Source of the DNA: Flavipsychrobacter sp.
Lineage (GTDB): Bacteria > Bacteroidota > Bacteroidia > Chitinophagales > Chitinophagaceae
DNA length: 32,915 nt
Direction: 5' to 3'
Assembly (NCBI GenBank): GCA_021156265.1
Contig: JAJNBR010000029.1
Coordinates: forward strand, 1 to 32,915
The notes beneath the pieces were generated by a model. It was not told the DNA's origin. It saw only the letters and a program-made list of their open reading frames with translations, and searched no databases. The translations under genes were made by a program, and so were the position numbers. How positions within the stretch are numbered: the first letter of the stretch is position 1; each line of letters opens with the position of its first letter. This document shows, piece by piece, positions 17,228-25,107 of this stretch.

Positions 17228-17898
17228 ATGGATAAATACGCCGTTATAGTAGCAGGTGGTAAGGGGATGCGCATGGGTACCGCTATACCTAAGCAATTCC
17301 TTCCGTTAGCAGACCAACCTGTACTCCACCATACGATCAAGGCATTTCTTACTGCCTTCCACGACATTCATATTGTCCTCGTGTTGCCGGCAGATCAGCT
17401 GAGCTATGCGCAGATAGTGTTGCAGTCATTTCCTGAACGCATAGACCTGACGATGGTGAAACACGCTTTCACAGTGTTCAGAACGGGCTGAAGGCCTGCG
17501 GTGATAACTCAGTGATATTTGTGCATGATGGAGCACGTCCGCTGGTAACCTCGGACCTGATACTACGTTGTTATGAGCAGGCCGTGCAAGTAGGTAGTGC
17601 CATACCTGCTATACCTGTTGCAGAAAGTATGCGCATGGTAGAAGATGAGCGTAACATCCCTATCAACCGCGATCACCTGCGTATCATTCAAACTCCGCAA
17701 ACCTTCCGCTCAGAAATAATACTTCCGGCATTTCAACAACAGTTTAATGAAATGTTTACTGACGAGGCGACCGTTGTAGAAGCTCGTGGCACGAAGGTTT
17801 TCCTGGTAGAAGGTGAGCGCAGCAATATTAAAGTGACTACTCCCGAAGACATGGTGATCGTTACGGCGCTATTAAATGACAGGATGCAATATGATTAG
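17228..17898 (+). pseudogene. ispD: 2-C-methyl-D-erythritol 4-phosphate cytidylyltransferase, frameshifted
   Basis: IspD joins CTP and MEP in the MEP isoprenoid pathway. Frame 2 from 17228 encodes the N-terminal half with the nucleotide-binding motif AGGKGMRMGTAIPKQF (17249 on) but reaches a stop at 17489-17491. The rest continues in frame 1: TRFHSVQNGL from 17461, VHDGARPLV, IIQTPQTF, DEATVVE and NIKVTTPEDM, ending at 17898. At the junction (about 17455-17466) the family motif GGxxRxxSVxxGL has lost its two Gly codons. This points to a deletion, about 10 bases by my reading, not a simple one-base slip. Together the two halves have near normal length (about 225 residues). The enzyme is normally essential where the MEP pathway is used, so a sequencing or assembly error is a serious alternative to real inactivation. 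The gene overlaps the next by 8 bases. Confidence 0.9.
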
Positions 17899-18808
17899 GT
17901 TGTGGCTGATATTATTCATGTTGGCTTGTGCGATAAATGTAAACGCGCAACGCTACGACAGTAGTATCTTCTCCATGCCTATACAGATGGATGCTGTGAC
18001 CATCAAGGCTGCACGTGGTGGTTGGGATCTTGCAGGTTTTATCAGGCGCGTCCGAACGGACACGACTTTTTTCAAGGCATTTCATAACCTGCGATTCATC
18101 AATTACACGGCCATCAACGACATAAAAGTCCTTGATAAAAAAGGAAAAGTTGATGCCTCTTATTTCAGCAGGACCAGGCAGACATATGCCAATGGCTGCC
18201 GTACGATGCAGGTGTTGGAAGAACAAACAACAGGAAATTTTTATAAACGAAATAAGGAACATAGGTACTATACAGCAGAATTGTACGACTACCTGTTTTT
18301 TACTCACGGACAGGTCTGCAATGAAAAGGAAAGTGTTGCGGGCTATCTTGATGAAAGAGGCAAAGGGCAAATAGAGAAGAACAAGCAGAGACTGAAAATA
18401 CTGATGTTTAGTCCCGGAAGTAAAGTGTCAGGCGTGCCGCTGATGGGCGACAACGCCGCCATTTTCGAGCCTTCTGTGGCGAAGATGTATGATTTCAAAT
18501 TGACTTCTGTCGAATATAATGGCGAAGATTGTTATGTATTCCGGGCGGTTCCGAAAAAGCAATATACCGATGAGGTGGTTTATAACGACCTCAGCACCTG
18601 GTTCCGTAAAAGCGATTACACCATTCTCGCCCGCGACTACTCCCTTTCCTACAAGGCAGGCGTCTACGATTTTGACGTAAGAATTAAGGTGAGAACGCAG
18701 CAAGCGGGCAAAAGGCTCATCCCCGCCCGTCTTGAATATGACGGAAACTGGCATGTGTTCAGCAAAAAACGCGAGCGGGTGCGGTTTACAACCGTGATAA
18801 CCCCGTAA
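17891..18808 (+). CDS. Secreted protein of unknown function
   Basis: 305 residues from the ATG at 17891, chosen because it begins a clean signal peptide (MIRLWLILFMLACAINVNAQ). An ATG at 17876 would add five residues before it. The ATG overlaps the ispD stop codon region (ATGATTAG), typical of translational coupling. The mature part has many beta-strand-like segments and no enzyme motif I recognise. Conserved-looking stretches are DAVTIKAARGGWDLAGFIRR (about 34-53), INDIKVLDKKGKV and PSVAKMYDFKLTSVEYNGED. Two Cys occur in the first half (GCRTM, QVCNEK) and one later (EDCYVF). I believe related proteins occur across Bacteroidota but know no function. It is followed 20 bases later by dnaG and may share a transcript with it. 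Confidence 0.85.
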   Translation: MIRLWLILFMLACAINVNAQRYDSSIFSMPIQMDAVTIKAARGGWDLAGFIRRVRTDTTFFKAFHNLRFINYTAINDIKVLDKKGKVDASYFSRTRQTYANGCRTMQVLEEQTTGNFYKRNKEHRYYTAELYDYLFFTHGQVCNEKESVAGYLDERGKGQIEKNKQRLKILMFSPGSKVSGVPLMGDNAAIFEPSVAKMYDFKLTSVEYNGEDCYVFRAVPKKQYTDEVVYNDLSTWFRKSDYTILARDYSLSYKAGVYDFDVRIKVRTQQAGKRLIPARLEYDGNWHVFSKKRERVRFTTVITP

Positions 18809-18828
18809 AAAAGAGATAATTTCGCTGC

Positions 18829-20778
18829 GTGATCTCCCAGAACTCCATACAGGAAGTATTGAACCGTGCCGACATCCTGGATGTAGTAGGGCAGTTTGTC
18901 CGTTTGAAAAAGCGTGGTGCTAACCACATTGCCAACTGTCCTTTCCACCACGAGAAGACACCGTCGTTTTATGTATCTGGTGCGAAGGGTATCTATAAAT
19001 GCTTTGGTTGCGGTAAGGGCGGTAATGTGCTTACGTTCATACAGGAGCATGAAAAGCTAACTTATCCTGAGGCGATACGCTGGCTGGCGGATTATTATAA
19101 AGTAACCCTCGAAGAAAGCGAGCGCACGCCTGAACAGCAACAGCAACAACTCGCTGAAGAAAGTCTGCGCATTCTGAACGAATGGGCCGCCAGTCAATTC
19201 CAGCAAACCTTGCTGGAAACTGAGGAAGGGCAGGCAATAGGCTTGTCTTACTTCAAACAACGGGGCTTCAGAAAAGAGATCATCGACCGTTTCAGGTTAG
19301 GATACAACCCTGAAGGGTATGATCATTTCTATAGGGCGGCGATACAGAAAGGGTATAACGCAGACCTGTTAGAAAAAGCCGGGTTGGTCAAGAACCGTAG
19401 TGGTATGTATAATGATGTATACCGTGGACGGGTGATCTTCCCGATACAAAGCATGACCGGCAGGGTATTGGGTTTTGGTGCACGTATCCTGAAGAGTAAT
19501 GAGAAAGCGCCGAAGTACATCAATACGCCGGAGAACGAACTGTACAATAAAAGTCGCGTGCTCTATGGTATGTACCAGTCGCGTCAGTCTATTGGCAAAC
19601 TGGATGAATGTTTCCTCGTAGAGGGTTATACCGATGTCATTTCACTTCACCAGGGTGGAGTAGAGAACGTCGTATCCAGTAGTGGCACTTCGCTTACAGA
19701 AGATCAATTGAGATTAATCGGTCAGCTTACTAAAAACCTGACCATACTATATGACGGCGATGCCGCAGGTGTGAAAGCAGCATTACGTGGCCTGGATATG
19801 GCGCTGTCGCAGAGCTTTAATGTGAAGCTGGTGCTGTTTCCTGAAGGGGACGACCCGGACAGCTTCATTCAGAAGGCAGGTGCGGGGAAGTTTCACGAAT
19901 ATGTAAAGACCCATAAGCAGGATGTTATCGGCTTCCGCCTCGAAGTAGGTATGAAGGAAGCTGCGAGTGATCCCGTTCAAAAGTCGAAGCTGGTGAACGA
20001 GATAGCGGAAAGCATCTCGCGCATCAATAAAGCAGAGGACTTTGCGTTGCAGGATCACTATATACGTGAAGCCACGCGTAAGCTGCAGGTGGAAGAAGCA
20101 GGCTTCATCAACCTTGTCAATAAATACATTCGCGAGCGAGTAGATGGTGACAAGAAGTACCAGCAGCGGCGCAACGAGCAGCAAGCTCCTGAACCCGCTG
20201 AGCAAGGTACGGTTGATATGCCAGCAGAGCGCATAGCGCCAGCCAACCCCGACGAACAACAGGAGTGGGAATTGGTGCGGGTTTTACTTGAACAGGGCGC
20301 AAAAGAATATGAGGGTTTTGCGAACGTGGCCGAGGTCATACATAACCGCATTGACCCGGACCTGATCGAGACCATGCAGGTGAGGCAGATATACGATGGT
20401 TACTTTCATTACAAAGACACCTTCGGCAACTTACCTGACATATCCTATTTCGTGTCGCATCCTGACCTGGCCATTCAGCATAGAGTAGCAGGGTTGTTCC
20501 AGACCAAAGATTCGATGAGCGAGAAATGGCAGACCAACTACGGCATTGAAACGCTGCACGGTGAGTTCAACTACCTGAACGAAGTGGACAGCATGCTGGC
20601 CTATTTCGAGTTGAAAAAGATCAAGGTGGTTCAAACGGAAATAATGAATCGTTTGAAGACCGAGCAGGATATTAACAGGATCACGGCACTTCACCGGAAA
20701 TTCCTGGAATTGAAGCAATCTGAATCTGAGGTTGTGAAGAAAATGGGAACTGTGATCGTTAAACAACTTGGCAGGTAA
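18829..20778 (+). CDS. dnaG: DNA primase
   Basis: 649 residues; makes RNA primers at the replication fork with DnaB helicase. The start is a GTG (18829) giving MISQNSIQEVLNRADILDVV, the expected DnaG N-terminus; no ATG is suitably placed. The CHC2 zinc-binding domain has C37, H40, C58 and C61 (CPFH and CFGC). The catalytic core follows, with the TOPRIM motifs EGYTDVISLHQGG, LYDGDAAGVKA and GDDPDSF. A Gln/Glu-rich linker (around residues 440-485) leads to a C-terminal helical domain that normally binds DnaB. It sits 20 bases after the unknown secreted gene and 1 base before ruvX, so all three are probably co-transcribed. No oddity beyond the GTG start. Confidence 0.97.
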   Translation: MISQNSIQEVLNRADILDVVGQFVRLKKRGANHIANCPFHHEKTPSFYVSGAKGIYKCFGCGKGGNVLTFIQEHEKLTYPEAIRWLADYYKVTLEESERTPEQQQQQLAEESLRILNEWAASQFQQTLLETEEGQAIGLSYFKQRGFRKEIIDRFRLGYNPEGYDHFYRAAIQKGYNADLLEKAGLVKNRSGMYNDVYRGRVIFPIQSMTGRVLGFGARILKSNEKAPKYINTPENELYNKSRVLYGMYQSRQSIGKLDECFLVEGYTDVISLHQGGVENVVSSSGTSLTEDQLRLIGQLTKNLTILYDGDAAGVKAALRGLDMALSQSFNVKLVLFPEGDDPDSFIQKAGAGKFHEYVKTHKQDVIGFRLEVGMKEAASDPVQKSKLVNEIAESISRINKAEDFALQDHYIREATRKLQVEEAGFINLVNKYIRERVDGDKKYQQRRNEQQAPEPAEQGTVDMPAERIAPANPDEQQEWELVRVLLEQGAKEYEGFANVAEVIHNRIDPDLIETMQVRQIYDGYFHYKDTFGNLPDISYFVSHPDLAIQHRVAGLFQTKDSMSEKWQTNYGIETLHGEFNYLNEVDSMLAYFELKKIKVVQTEIMNRLKTEQDINRITALHRKFLELKQSESEVVKKMGTVIVKQLGR

Positions 20779-20779
20779 T

Positions 20780-21193
20780 ATGGCAAGAGTAATGGCCCTG
20801 GATTATGGTAAAAAGCGTACGGGTATTGCCGTGACTGATCCCTTGCAAATCATTGCAACAGGACTTGAGACTGTAGATAGCAATGAACTAATAGGTTACC
20901 TGAAGAAGTACTTCCTGAAAGAACCTGTGGAGAAAGTGATCATCGGTTATCCCCTGAATTTTGATGATACAGCTACTGATGCTACTCCGCTGGTTGAAAA
21001 GTTCATCGGCAAGTTTCAGCATGTATTTCCTAACCTTGCTATTGTAAAAGTAGACGAACGCATGACCTCGCGCATGGCTTCCCAGGCTATTGCCGAAATG
21101 GGACTGAAGAAGAAAGACCGCGAACGTAAGGAGCTGATAGATACAGTCAGCGCGGTTATCATATTACAGGAATACCTCGAAAGCCGCTCCTAA
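20780..21193 (+). CDS. ruvX: Putative pre-16S rRNA nuclease / Holliday junction resolvase-like protein, YqgF family
   Basis: 137 residues from the ATG at 20780, one base after the dnaG stop. An in-frame TTG at 20768 inside dnaG is less likely. The protein has the RNase H-like YqgF fold with MARVMALDYGKKRTGIAVTD at the N-terminus (catalytic-type D8), IIGYPLNFD, VDERMTSRMA with its acidic residue, and a last conserved Asp in LIDTVSAVIILQEYLE. The family processes the 5' end of 16S rRNA in E. coli (YqgF) and was first proposed as a Holliday junction resolvase. Length is typical. The 1-base gap indicates coupling to dnaG. Confidence 0.93.
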   Translation: MARVMALDYGKKRTGIAVTDPLQIIATGLETVDSNELIGYLKKYFLKEPVEKVIIGYPLNFDDTATDATPLVEKFIGKFQHVFPNLAIVKVDERMTSRMASQAIAEMGLKKKDRERKELIDTVSAVIILQEYLESRS

Positions 21194-21197
21194 TTCG

Positions 21198-21205
21198 TAT
21201 CTTTG
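21198..21205 (+). promoter_or_regulatory. Predicted -7 box of def
   Basis: TATCTTTG, a full TAnnTTTG match, followed directly by CGGGC; the def ATG is 23 bases downstream. No clear TTTG at the -33 position. It begins 4 bases after the ruvX stop codon. Confidence 0.55.
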
Positions 21206-21228
21206 CGGGCTATAATAGTTTTTAAAGA

Positions 21229-21807
21229 ATGATTTTACCAATTGTTGCATACGGGCATCCAGTGTTGCGGAAACTGTGTGAGGATATTACTGCTGAATAC
21301 CCCGAACTGCAAAAGCTGATAGCCGATATGTGGGAGACCATGTACAACAGCAGCGGTGTTGGCCTGGCCGCTCCGCAGATCAACCGTGCCATACGCCTGT
21401 TTGTGATCGATACCGAGCAGATAGTTGAAGGATTTGACGAAGAAGATAAGCGCACGTATCCTAACGAAAAGCCCATAAAACGCGTATTCATCAACGCTCA
21501 TATAGTCGAAGAGACTGGTGAAATGTGGCCTTATAATGAAGGTTGCCTGAGCATACCCAAAGTAAGAGAAGACGTCAATCGCAAGAAGCACTTAAAGCTG
21601 CGCTACATGGATGAAAACTTTGTGGAGCATGTAGAAGATTTTAGCGGCATTACGGCCCGCGTTATCCAGCACGAGTACGACCATATAGATGGCAAGCTCT
21701 TCATTGATTATATGCCGCCGTTGAAGAAGCGCCTGATGAAAAAGAAACTGGATGATATTTCTAACGGTAAAGTAAAGACAGACTACCGTATGCTGTTTGT
21801 AAAATAA
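21229..21807 (+). CDS. def: Peptide deformylase
   Basis: 192 residues; removes the N-formyl group from new proteins, with a metal ion (usually Fe2+) in the active site. All three motifs are complete: GVGLAAPQ (43-50), EGCLSIP (104-110, Cys ligand C106) and QHEYDHIDG (147-155, two His ligands and catalytic Glu). An acidic, charged insert around residues 65-82 (EGFDEEDKRTYPNEK) lies between motifs I and II, as seen in Bacteroidota deformylases. It has its own -7 box and ends before a bidirectional terminator. The methionyl-tRNA formyltransferase partner gene is not in the window. Confidence 0.97.
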   Translation: MILPIVAYGHPVLRKLCEDITAEYPELQKLIADMWETMYNSSGVGLAAPQINRAIRLFVIDTEQIVEGFDEEDKRTYPNEKPIKRVFINAHIVEETGEMWPYNEGCLSIPKVREDVNRKKHLKLRYMDENFVEHVEDFSGITARVIQHEYDHIDGKLFIDYMPPLKKRLMKKKLDDISNGKVKTDYRMLFVK

Positions 21808-21829
21808 TTACAGCAGTATCTAAATAGAT

Positions 21830-21856
21830 AAAGCACTATACTAAGTATAGTGCTTT
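21830..21856. terminator. Bidirectional terminator between def and the acyl carrier protein gene
   Basis: AAAGCACTATAC (21830-21841) pairs perfectly with GTATAGTGCTTT (21845-21856), a 12-base-pair stem with a 3-base loop TAA. On plus it is followed by GTTATTTTT; on minus by a T-containing stretch, TATCTATTTAG. It is placed between converging genes. Confidence 0.88.
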
Positions 21857-21878
21857 GTTATTTTTAGCGGGAGGCCGG

Positions 21879-22136
21879 TTATATCTTGCGGTGCTGGCTG
21901 ATATATTCTGACATAGACTGTACAGATGACAGTACTTTACGACCTTCACGTGCGTCCTCTATTTTGATGCCATAGTTCCGTTCCAGCAATACCATCAGTT
22001 CCAGGGAGTCAATGCTGTCGAGCCCAAGGCCTTCGCCAAACAAAGGCGCATTGTCATCAATGTCTTCCGGTTTCATACCCTGCAGGTTCAGCGAATCGAT
22101 GATCTGTTGTTTGAGCGTTACTTTAAGGTCTTCCAT
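21879..22136 (-). CDS. Acyl carrier protein (stand-alone, specialised type)
   Basis: 85 residues with the phosphopantetheine attachment motif GLGLDSIDSLEL (Ser41), preceded by DDNAPLFGEG. The fold is ACP-like: helix I LKVTLKQQIIDSLNL, helix II at DSIDSLELMVLLERNYG, and C-terminal SVQSMSEYISQH. The phosphopantetheine arm carries acyl chains as thioesters. The sequence style (PEDIDDNAPLFGEGLGLDSID, EGRKVLSSVQSM) resembles, as far as I recall, the ACPs of Bacteroidota aryl-polyene/flexirubin-type clusters rather than housekeeping AcpP, which usually reads DSLD. No ketosynthase, acyltransferase or other lipid gene is nearby. It lies 71 bases downstream of sucA on the same strand, with only a weak -7-like TAATTTCG upstream. 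Confidence 0.93.
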   Translation of the reverse strand: MEDLKVTLKQQIIDSLNLQGMKPEDIDDNAPLFGEGLGLDSIDSLELMVLLERNYGIKIEDAREGRKVLSSVQSMSEYISQHRKI

Positions 22137-22207
22137 ACTTTTTTGAAATGTGCCGCGAAATTAAGCATATCGGCGGCTTTTACATATTTTTATTATATAA
22201 TTCTGTT

Positions 22208-24961
22208 TTAAAGAGTAAAGGCTTTTTCTACCAGCTGCTGTTGCTCCTGTGCGTGTTTCTTCGAGAAACCGGTAGCTGGCGAAGCGCTTGCCGGACGGCT
22301 GATGTAGCTCATTGGAAAGTCTTCGATGTTCAGCTTCAGGAATGATAGTGCACCCATATTCGCTGGTTCTTCCTGCACCCACATCCATTCTGCTTTCTTG
22401 TACTTTTCGCGCAGTTGTTGCAGCTGGCCTATCGGCAGCGGGTGTATCTGCTCCAGACGAACTACTGCAATATCAGCGCGAGTTTCAGCGAGTTGTTTTT
22501 CGCTTAGATCAAAATACATTTTACCGCTACATAGCAGCACGCGTTTTACCTTAGAAGCTGTCTTAACATTCGGATCATCCAGTACTTCCTTAAAGCCACC
22601 TGAAGTAAATTCTTCAGTTGAAGAATATGAACGTACATGGCGCAGGTTAGCTTTCGGTGAGAAGTTCACCATTGGCTTACGGAAAGGCCATGCCATTTGT
22701 CGTCTCAGTCCGTGGAAGAAGTTGGCAGAGGTCGTGATGTTGGTGATGATCATGTTGTACTCAGCGCAGTTCTGAAGGAAACGTTCCAGACGCGCACTTG
22801 AGTGCTCCGGTCCGCCACCTTCATAGCCGTGAGGCAGCAGCATTACCAGGCCATTCATGTTAGCCCATTTCTGCTCGCCGCTTGATATGTACTGATCGAT
22901 CACCGTTTGTGCACCGTTCACGAAGTCGCCATACTGCGCTTCCCAAACAACGAGGTTGTTAGGGTTAGCCATGGCATATCCATAATCAAAGCCCAGAACT
23001 GCAAACTCACTCAGTAGCGAATTGTAGATGTAGAACCTGCCTTGTTTATCTGTAAAATGATTCAGCCTGTTGTGTGAGTCATTTGTTTTCTCGTCGTAGA
23101 TCACTGCGTGACGATGAGAAAAGGTGCCGCGCTTAACATCTTCGCCGCTCAGTCTCACATCGTGGCCCGAAGTAAGCAGGCTTGAATAGGCCAGCAATTC
23201 ACCGGTTGCCCAATCTACCTTGCCTTCTGTTTCAAACAGTTTTATTTTATCCTGCAGCAGTTTTTCCACTTTACGCAGTGGCTTGAAATCAGCAGGCCAT
23301 TGCATCAGTTTGCTCAGCAGGTTTTTAAATTCTTCTTCTTTAATGGCTGTTGCCGGCGATTGCCCGAAATCTTCAGACTTGGAGCGTCTCAACTCTTTCC
23401 ACCACAACTCTGGTTTCTGGTACACATAAGGCAGCGGATTTTGCTTCACTTCGTCGAGGCGTTTTTGCAGTTCGTCCCAGAAGTTCTTCTCCATATCCTT
23501 GGCCAGCTGCTGCGCTTCAGATTCGCCATTTTTCAGCAGGTACTGTGTATATACTTCACGTGGGTTAGGATGCTTGTCGATCAACGCATATAACTGCGGT
23601 TGCGTGAACTTTGGCTCATCACCTTCGTTGTGACCATGACGACGGTAGCACACCATATCGATGAAGATGTCTTCACCGAACTTCTGGCGGTAAGCTATCG
23701 CCAGTGATGCTGCTTTTACTACAGCTTCGGGATCGTCACCATTCACATGCAGTACAGGAGCTTGCACCATTGACGCAATGCTGGTGCAATAGTCAGCAGA
23801 GCGTGCATCATCAAAATCGGTAGTGAAACCGATCTGGTTGTTGATGACGAAATGCACAGTACCACCTACTGCATAGCCTGCAAGTTTGCTCATTTGCAGC
23901 AGCTCATATATCACGCCCTGGCCTGCTACTGCGGCATCGCCGTGTATCAGGATGGGCAGTATTTTGCTATAGTCGTTGTTGTAGAGTGTATCGGCCTTAG
24001 CGCGTGCAAAACCTGCTACAACAGGGTCAACTACCTCGAGGTGTGAGGGGTTGGGCACCAGTTGCAGGTTTACTTCCTTACCATGCGGTGTAGTAATGTG
24101 CGACGAAAACCCAAGATGGTATTTCACGTCGCCGCTTCCCATGGTCATATCAGCGGGCATGTTGCCTTCAAACTCTGAGAATATTTGCTCGTAAGTTTTA
24201 CCGAGTGTGTTAGCCAGTACGTTGAGACGGCCGCGGTGTGCCATACCAATTACCACCTCCTGAACCCCCAGGTCGGCGCCATCGTTGATCAGCGTGTCAA
24301 GAGCAGGTATTGTGCTTTCACCTCCATCGAGCCCAAAGCGTTTCTGGCCGATGTATTTTGTATGGAGGAACTTTTCGAAGATCACGCCTTCGTTCAGTTT
24401 TTCCAGTATGCGTTTCCTTTCTTTCAGGGTAAAAGGCTTCTGCATCATTTCTTCGAATGCAGCTTGTACCCACCTGCATTTATCGCCCCTGTTGATGTAA
24501 GTGTATTGAATGCCTACATTGCTTGCATATATCGTTTTCAGTTTAGCGATAATGTCGCTCAGCTTTGCTTTGCCCAGGCCAATGAATGAACCGGCATGAA
24601 ACTCTTTGTTCAGATCTGCTTCAGTAAGATCAAAATTTACCAGGTCCAGTTCCGGCTTACGGTCTTTACGCGGACGGATAGGATTGGTAGTAGCGATCAG
24701 GTGTCCTTTTTTACGGTAGGCCTGGATTAAACTGTAAACAGCCAGTTCTTTAGCCAGTTGCTCATTGCTTACAGGAGTTTTATCTGTAGGTTGGGCGGCA
24801 GCATGACTACCATTGCCATTCACTTTGGTGACAGCAAAGTCGAATCCTTCAAAGAATTTCTTCCATTCAGGATCTACTGCAGACGGGTCTTTAATATAGT
24901 CTGTATACAGCGACTCAATGTAAGAGGGGTGTGAGCTCATCACGTATGAAAAATCTTTCAT
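22208..24961 (-). CDS. sucA: 2-oxoglutarate dehydrogenase E1 component
   Basis: 917 residues from the ATG at 24961 (MKDFSYVMSSHPSYIESLY). A TTG 14 codons upstream (25003) is open but does not match the family start. This thiamine-diphosphate enzyme decarboxylates 2-oxoglutarate in the TCA cycle and passes succinyl to the E2 subunit. Seen in order: the N-terminal E2-binding segment (YTDYIKDPSAVDPEWKKFFE); GMAHRGRLNVL (about 239-249); PNPSHLEVVDPVV; the thiamine-diphosphate motif beginning GDAAVAGQGVIYE; VINNQIGFTT; RRHGHNEGDEP; and the C-terminal HEXXH-free transketolase-like part with PHGYEGGGPEHSSARLERFL. All active-site segments are intact. The sucB partner is not adjacent. A good promoter lies upstream (25033-25063), with a leader of about 66 bases containing overlapping hairpins. 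Confidence 0.97.
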   Translation of the reverse strand: MKDFSYVMSSHPSYIESLYTDYIKDPSAVDPEWKKFFEGFDFAVTKVNGNGSHAAAQPTDKTPVSNEQLAKELAVYSLIQAYRKKGHLIATTNPIRPRKDRKPELDLVNFDLTEADLNKEFHAGSFIGLGKAKLSDIIAKLKTIYASNVGIQYTYINRGDKCRWVQAAFEEMMQKPFTLKERKRILEKLNEGVIFEKFLHTKYIGQKRFGLDGGESTIPALDTLINDGADLGVQEVVIGMAHRGRLNVLANTLGKTYEQIFSEFEGNMPADMTMGSGDVKYHLGFSSHITTPHGKEVNLQLVPNPSHLEVVDPVVAGFARAKADTLYNNDYSKILPILIHGDAAVAGQGVIYELLQMSKLAGYAVGGTVHFVINNQIGFTTDFDDARSADYCTSIASMVQAPVLHVNGDDPEAVVKAASLAIAYRQKFGEDIFIDMVCYRRHGHNEGDEPKFTQPQLYALIDKHPNPREVYTQYLLKNGESEAQQLAKDMEKNFWDELQKRLDEVKQNPLPYVYQKPELWWKELRRSKSEDFGQSPATAIKEEEFKNLLSKLMQWPADFKPLRKVEKLLQDKIKLFETEGKVDWATGELLAYSSLLTSGHDVRLSGEDVKRGTFSHRHAVIYDEKTNDSHNRLNHFTDKQGRFYIYNSLLSEFAVLGFDYGYAMANPNNLVVWEAQYGDFVNGAQTVIDQYISSGEQKWANMNGLVMLLPHGYEGGGPEHSSARLERFLQNCAEYNMIITNITTSANFFHGLRRQMAWPFRKPMVNFSPKANLRHVRSYSSTEEFTSGGFKEVLDDPNVKTASKVKRVLLCSGKMYFDLSEKQLAETRADIAVVRLEQIHPLPIGQLQQLREKYKKAEWMWVQEEPANMGALSFLKLNIEDFPMSYISRPASASPATGFSKKHAQEQQQLVEKAFTL

Positions 24962-25008
24962 CGTATAACCGTTCGTTTGAGTATTTACTCGTTTGAAATT
25001 CAAGACAG

Positions 25009-25032
25009 CCGGATAAAGTCCGGGTAGCCCCG
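25009..25032 (-). promoter_or_regulatory. Two overlapping alternative hairpins in the sucA leader
   Basis: On minus, CGGG (25032-25029) can pair with CCCG (25024-25021) around the loop GCTA. Alternatively CCGGA (25023-25019) pairs with TCCGG (25013-25009) around CTTTA. The two share CCG and cannot form together. The first starts at the base after the -7 box, so it would be at the very 5' end of the mRNA. Confidence 0.35.
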
Positions 25033-25063
25033 CAAATTTAATCCAAATCAGTTATGTGGCAAT
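25033..25063 (-). promoter_or_regulatory. Predicted sucA promoter
   Basis: On minus ATTG (25063-25060), 19-base spacer, TAAATTTG (25040-25033). The -7 box is a full consensus match and the -33 box matches three of four bases. Transcription would start near 25027. Confidence 0.65.
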
Positions 25064-25107
25064 TGCAGGAATTCAAATAATATATGTACATATTAGCTTT
25101 TGTGGCA

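Noticed and set aside
17440-17500. Programmed ribosomal frameshift in ispD
   Set aside because: There is no slippery heptamer or downstream pseudoknot that I can see, and conserved glycine codons are missing, which points to a deletion rather than recoding.
20768-20779. TTG start for ruvX inside dnaG
   Set aside because: The ATG at 20780 follows the dnaG stop by one base and gives the standard RuvX N-terminus.
24962-25003. TTG start for sucA at 25003
   Set aside because: The added 14 residues do not match the family and the ATG at 24961 gives a normal start; the predicted leader covers this stretch.
25082-25093. 12-base palindrome ATATGTACATAT after the porin gene
   Set aside because: It has no loop and is AT-rich, so it is a poor terminator; chance is likely in an AT-rich gap.
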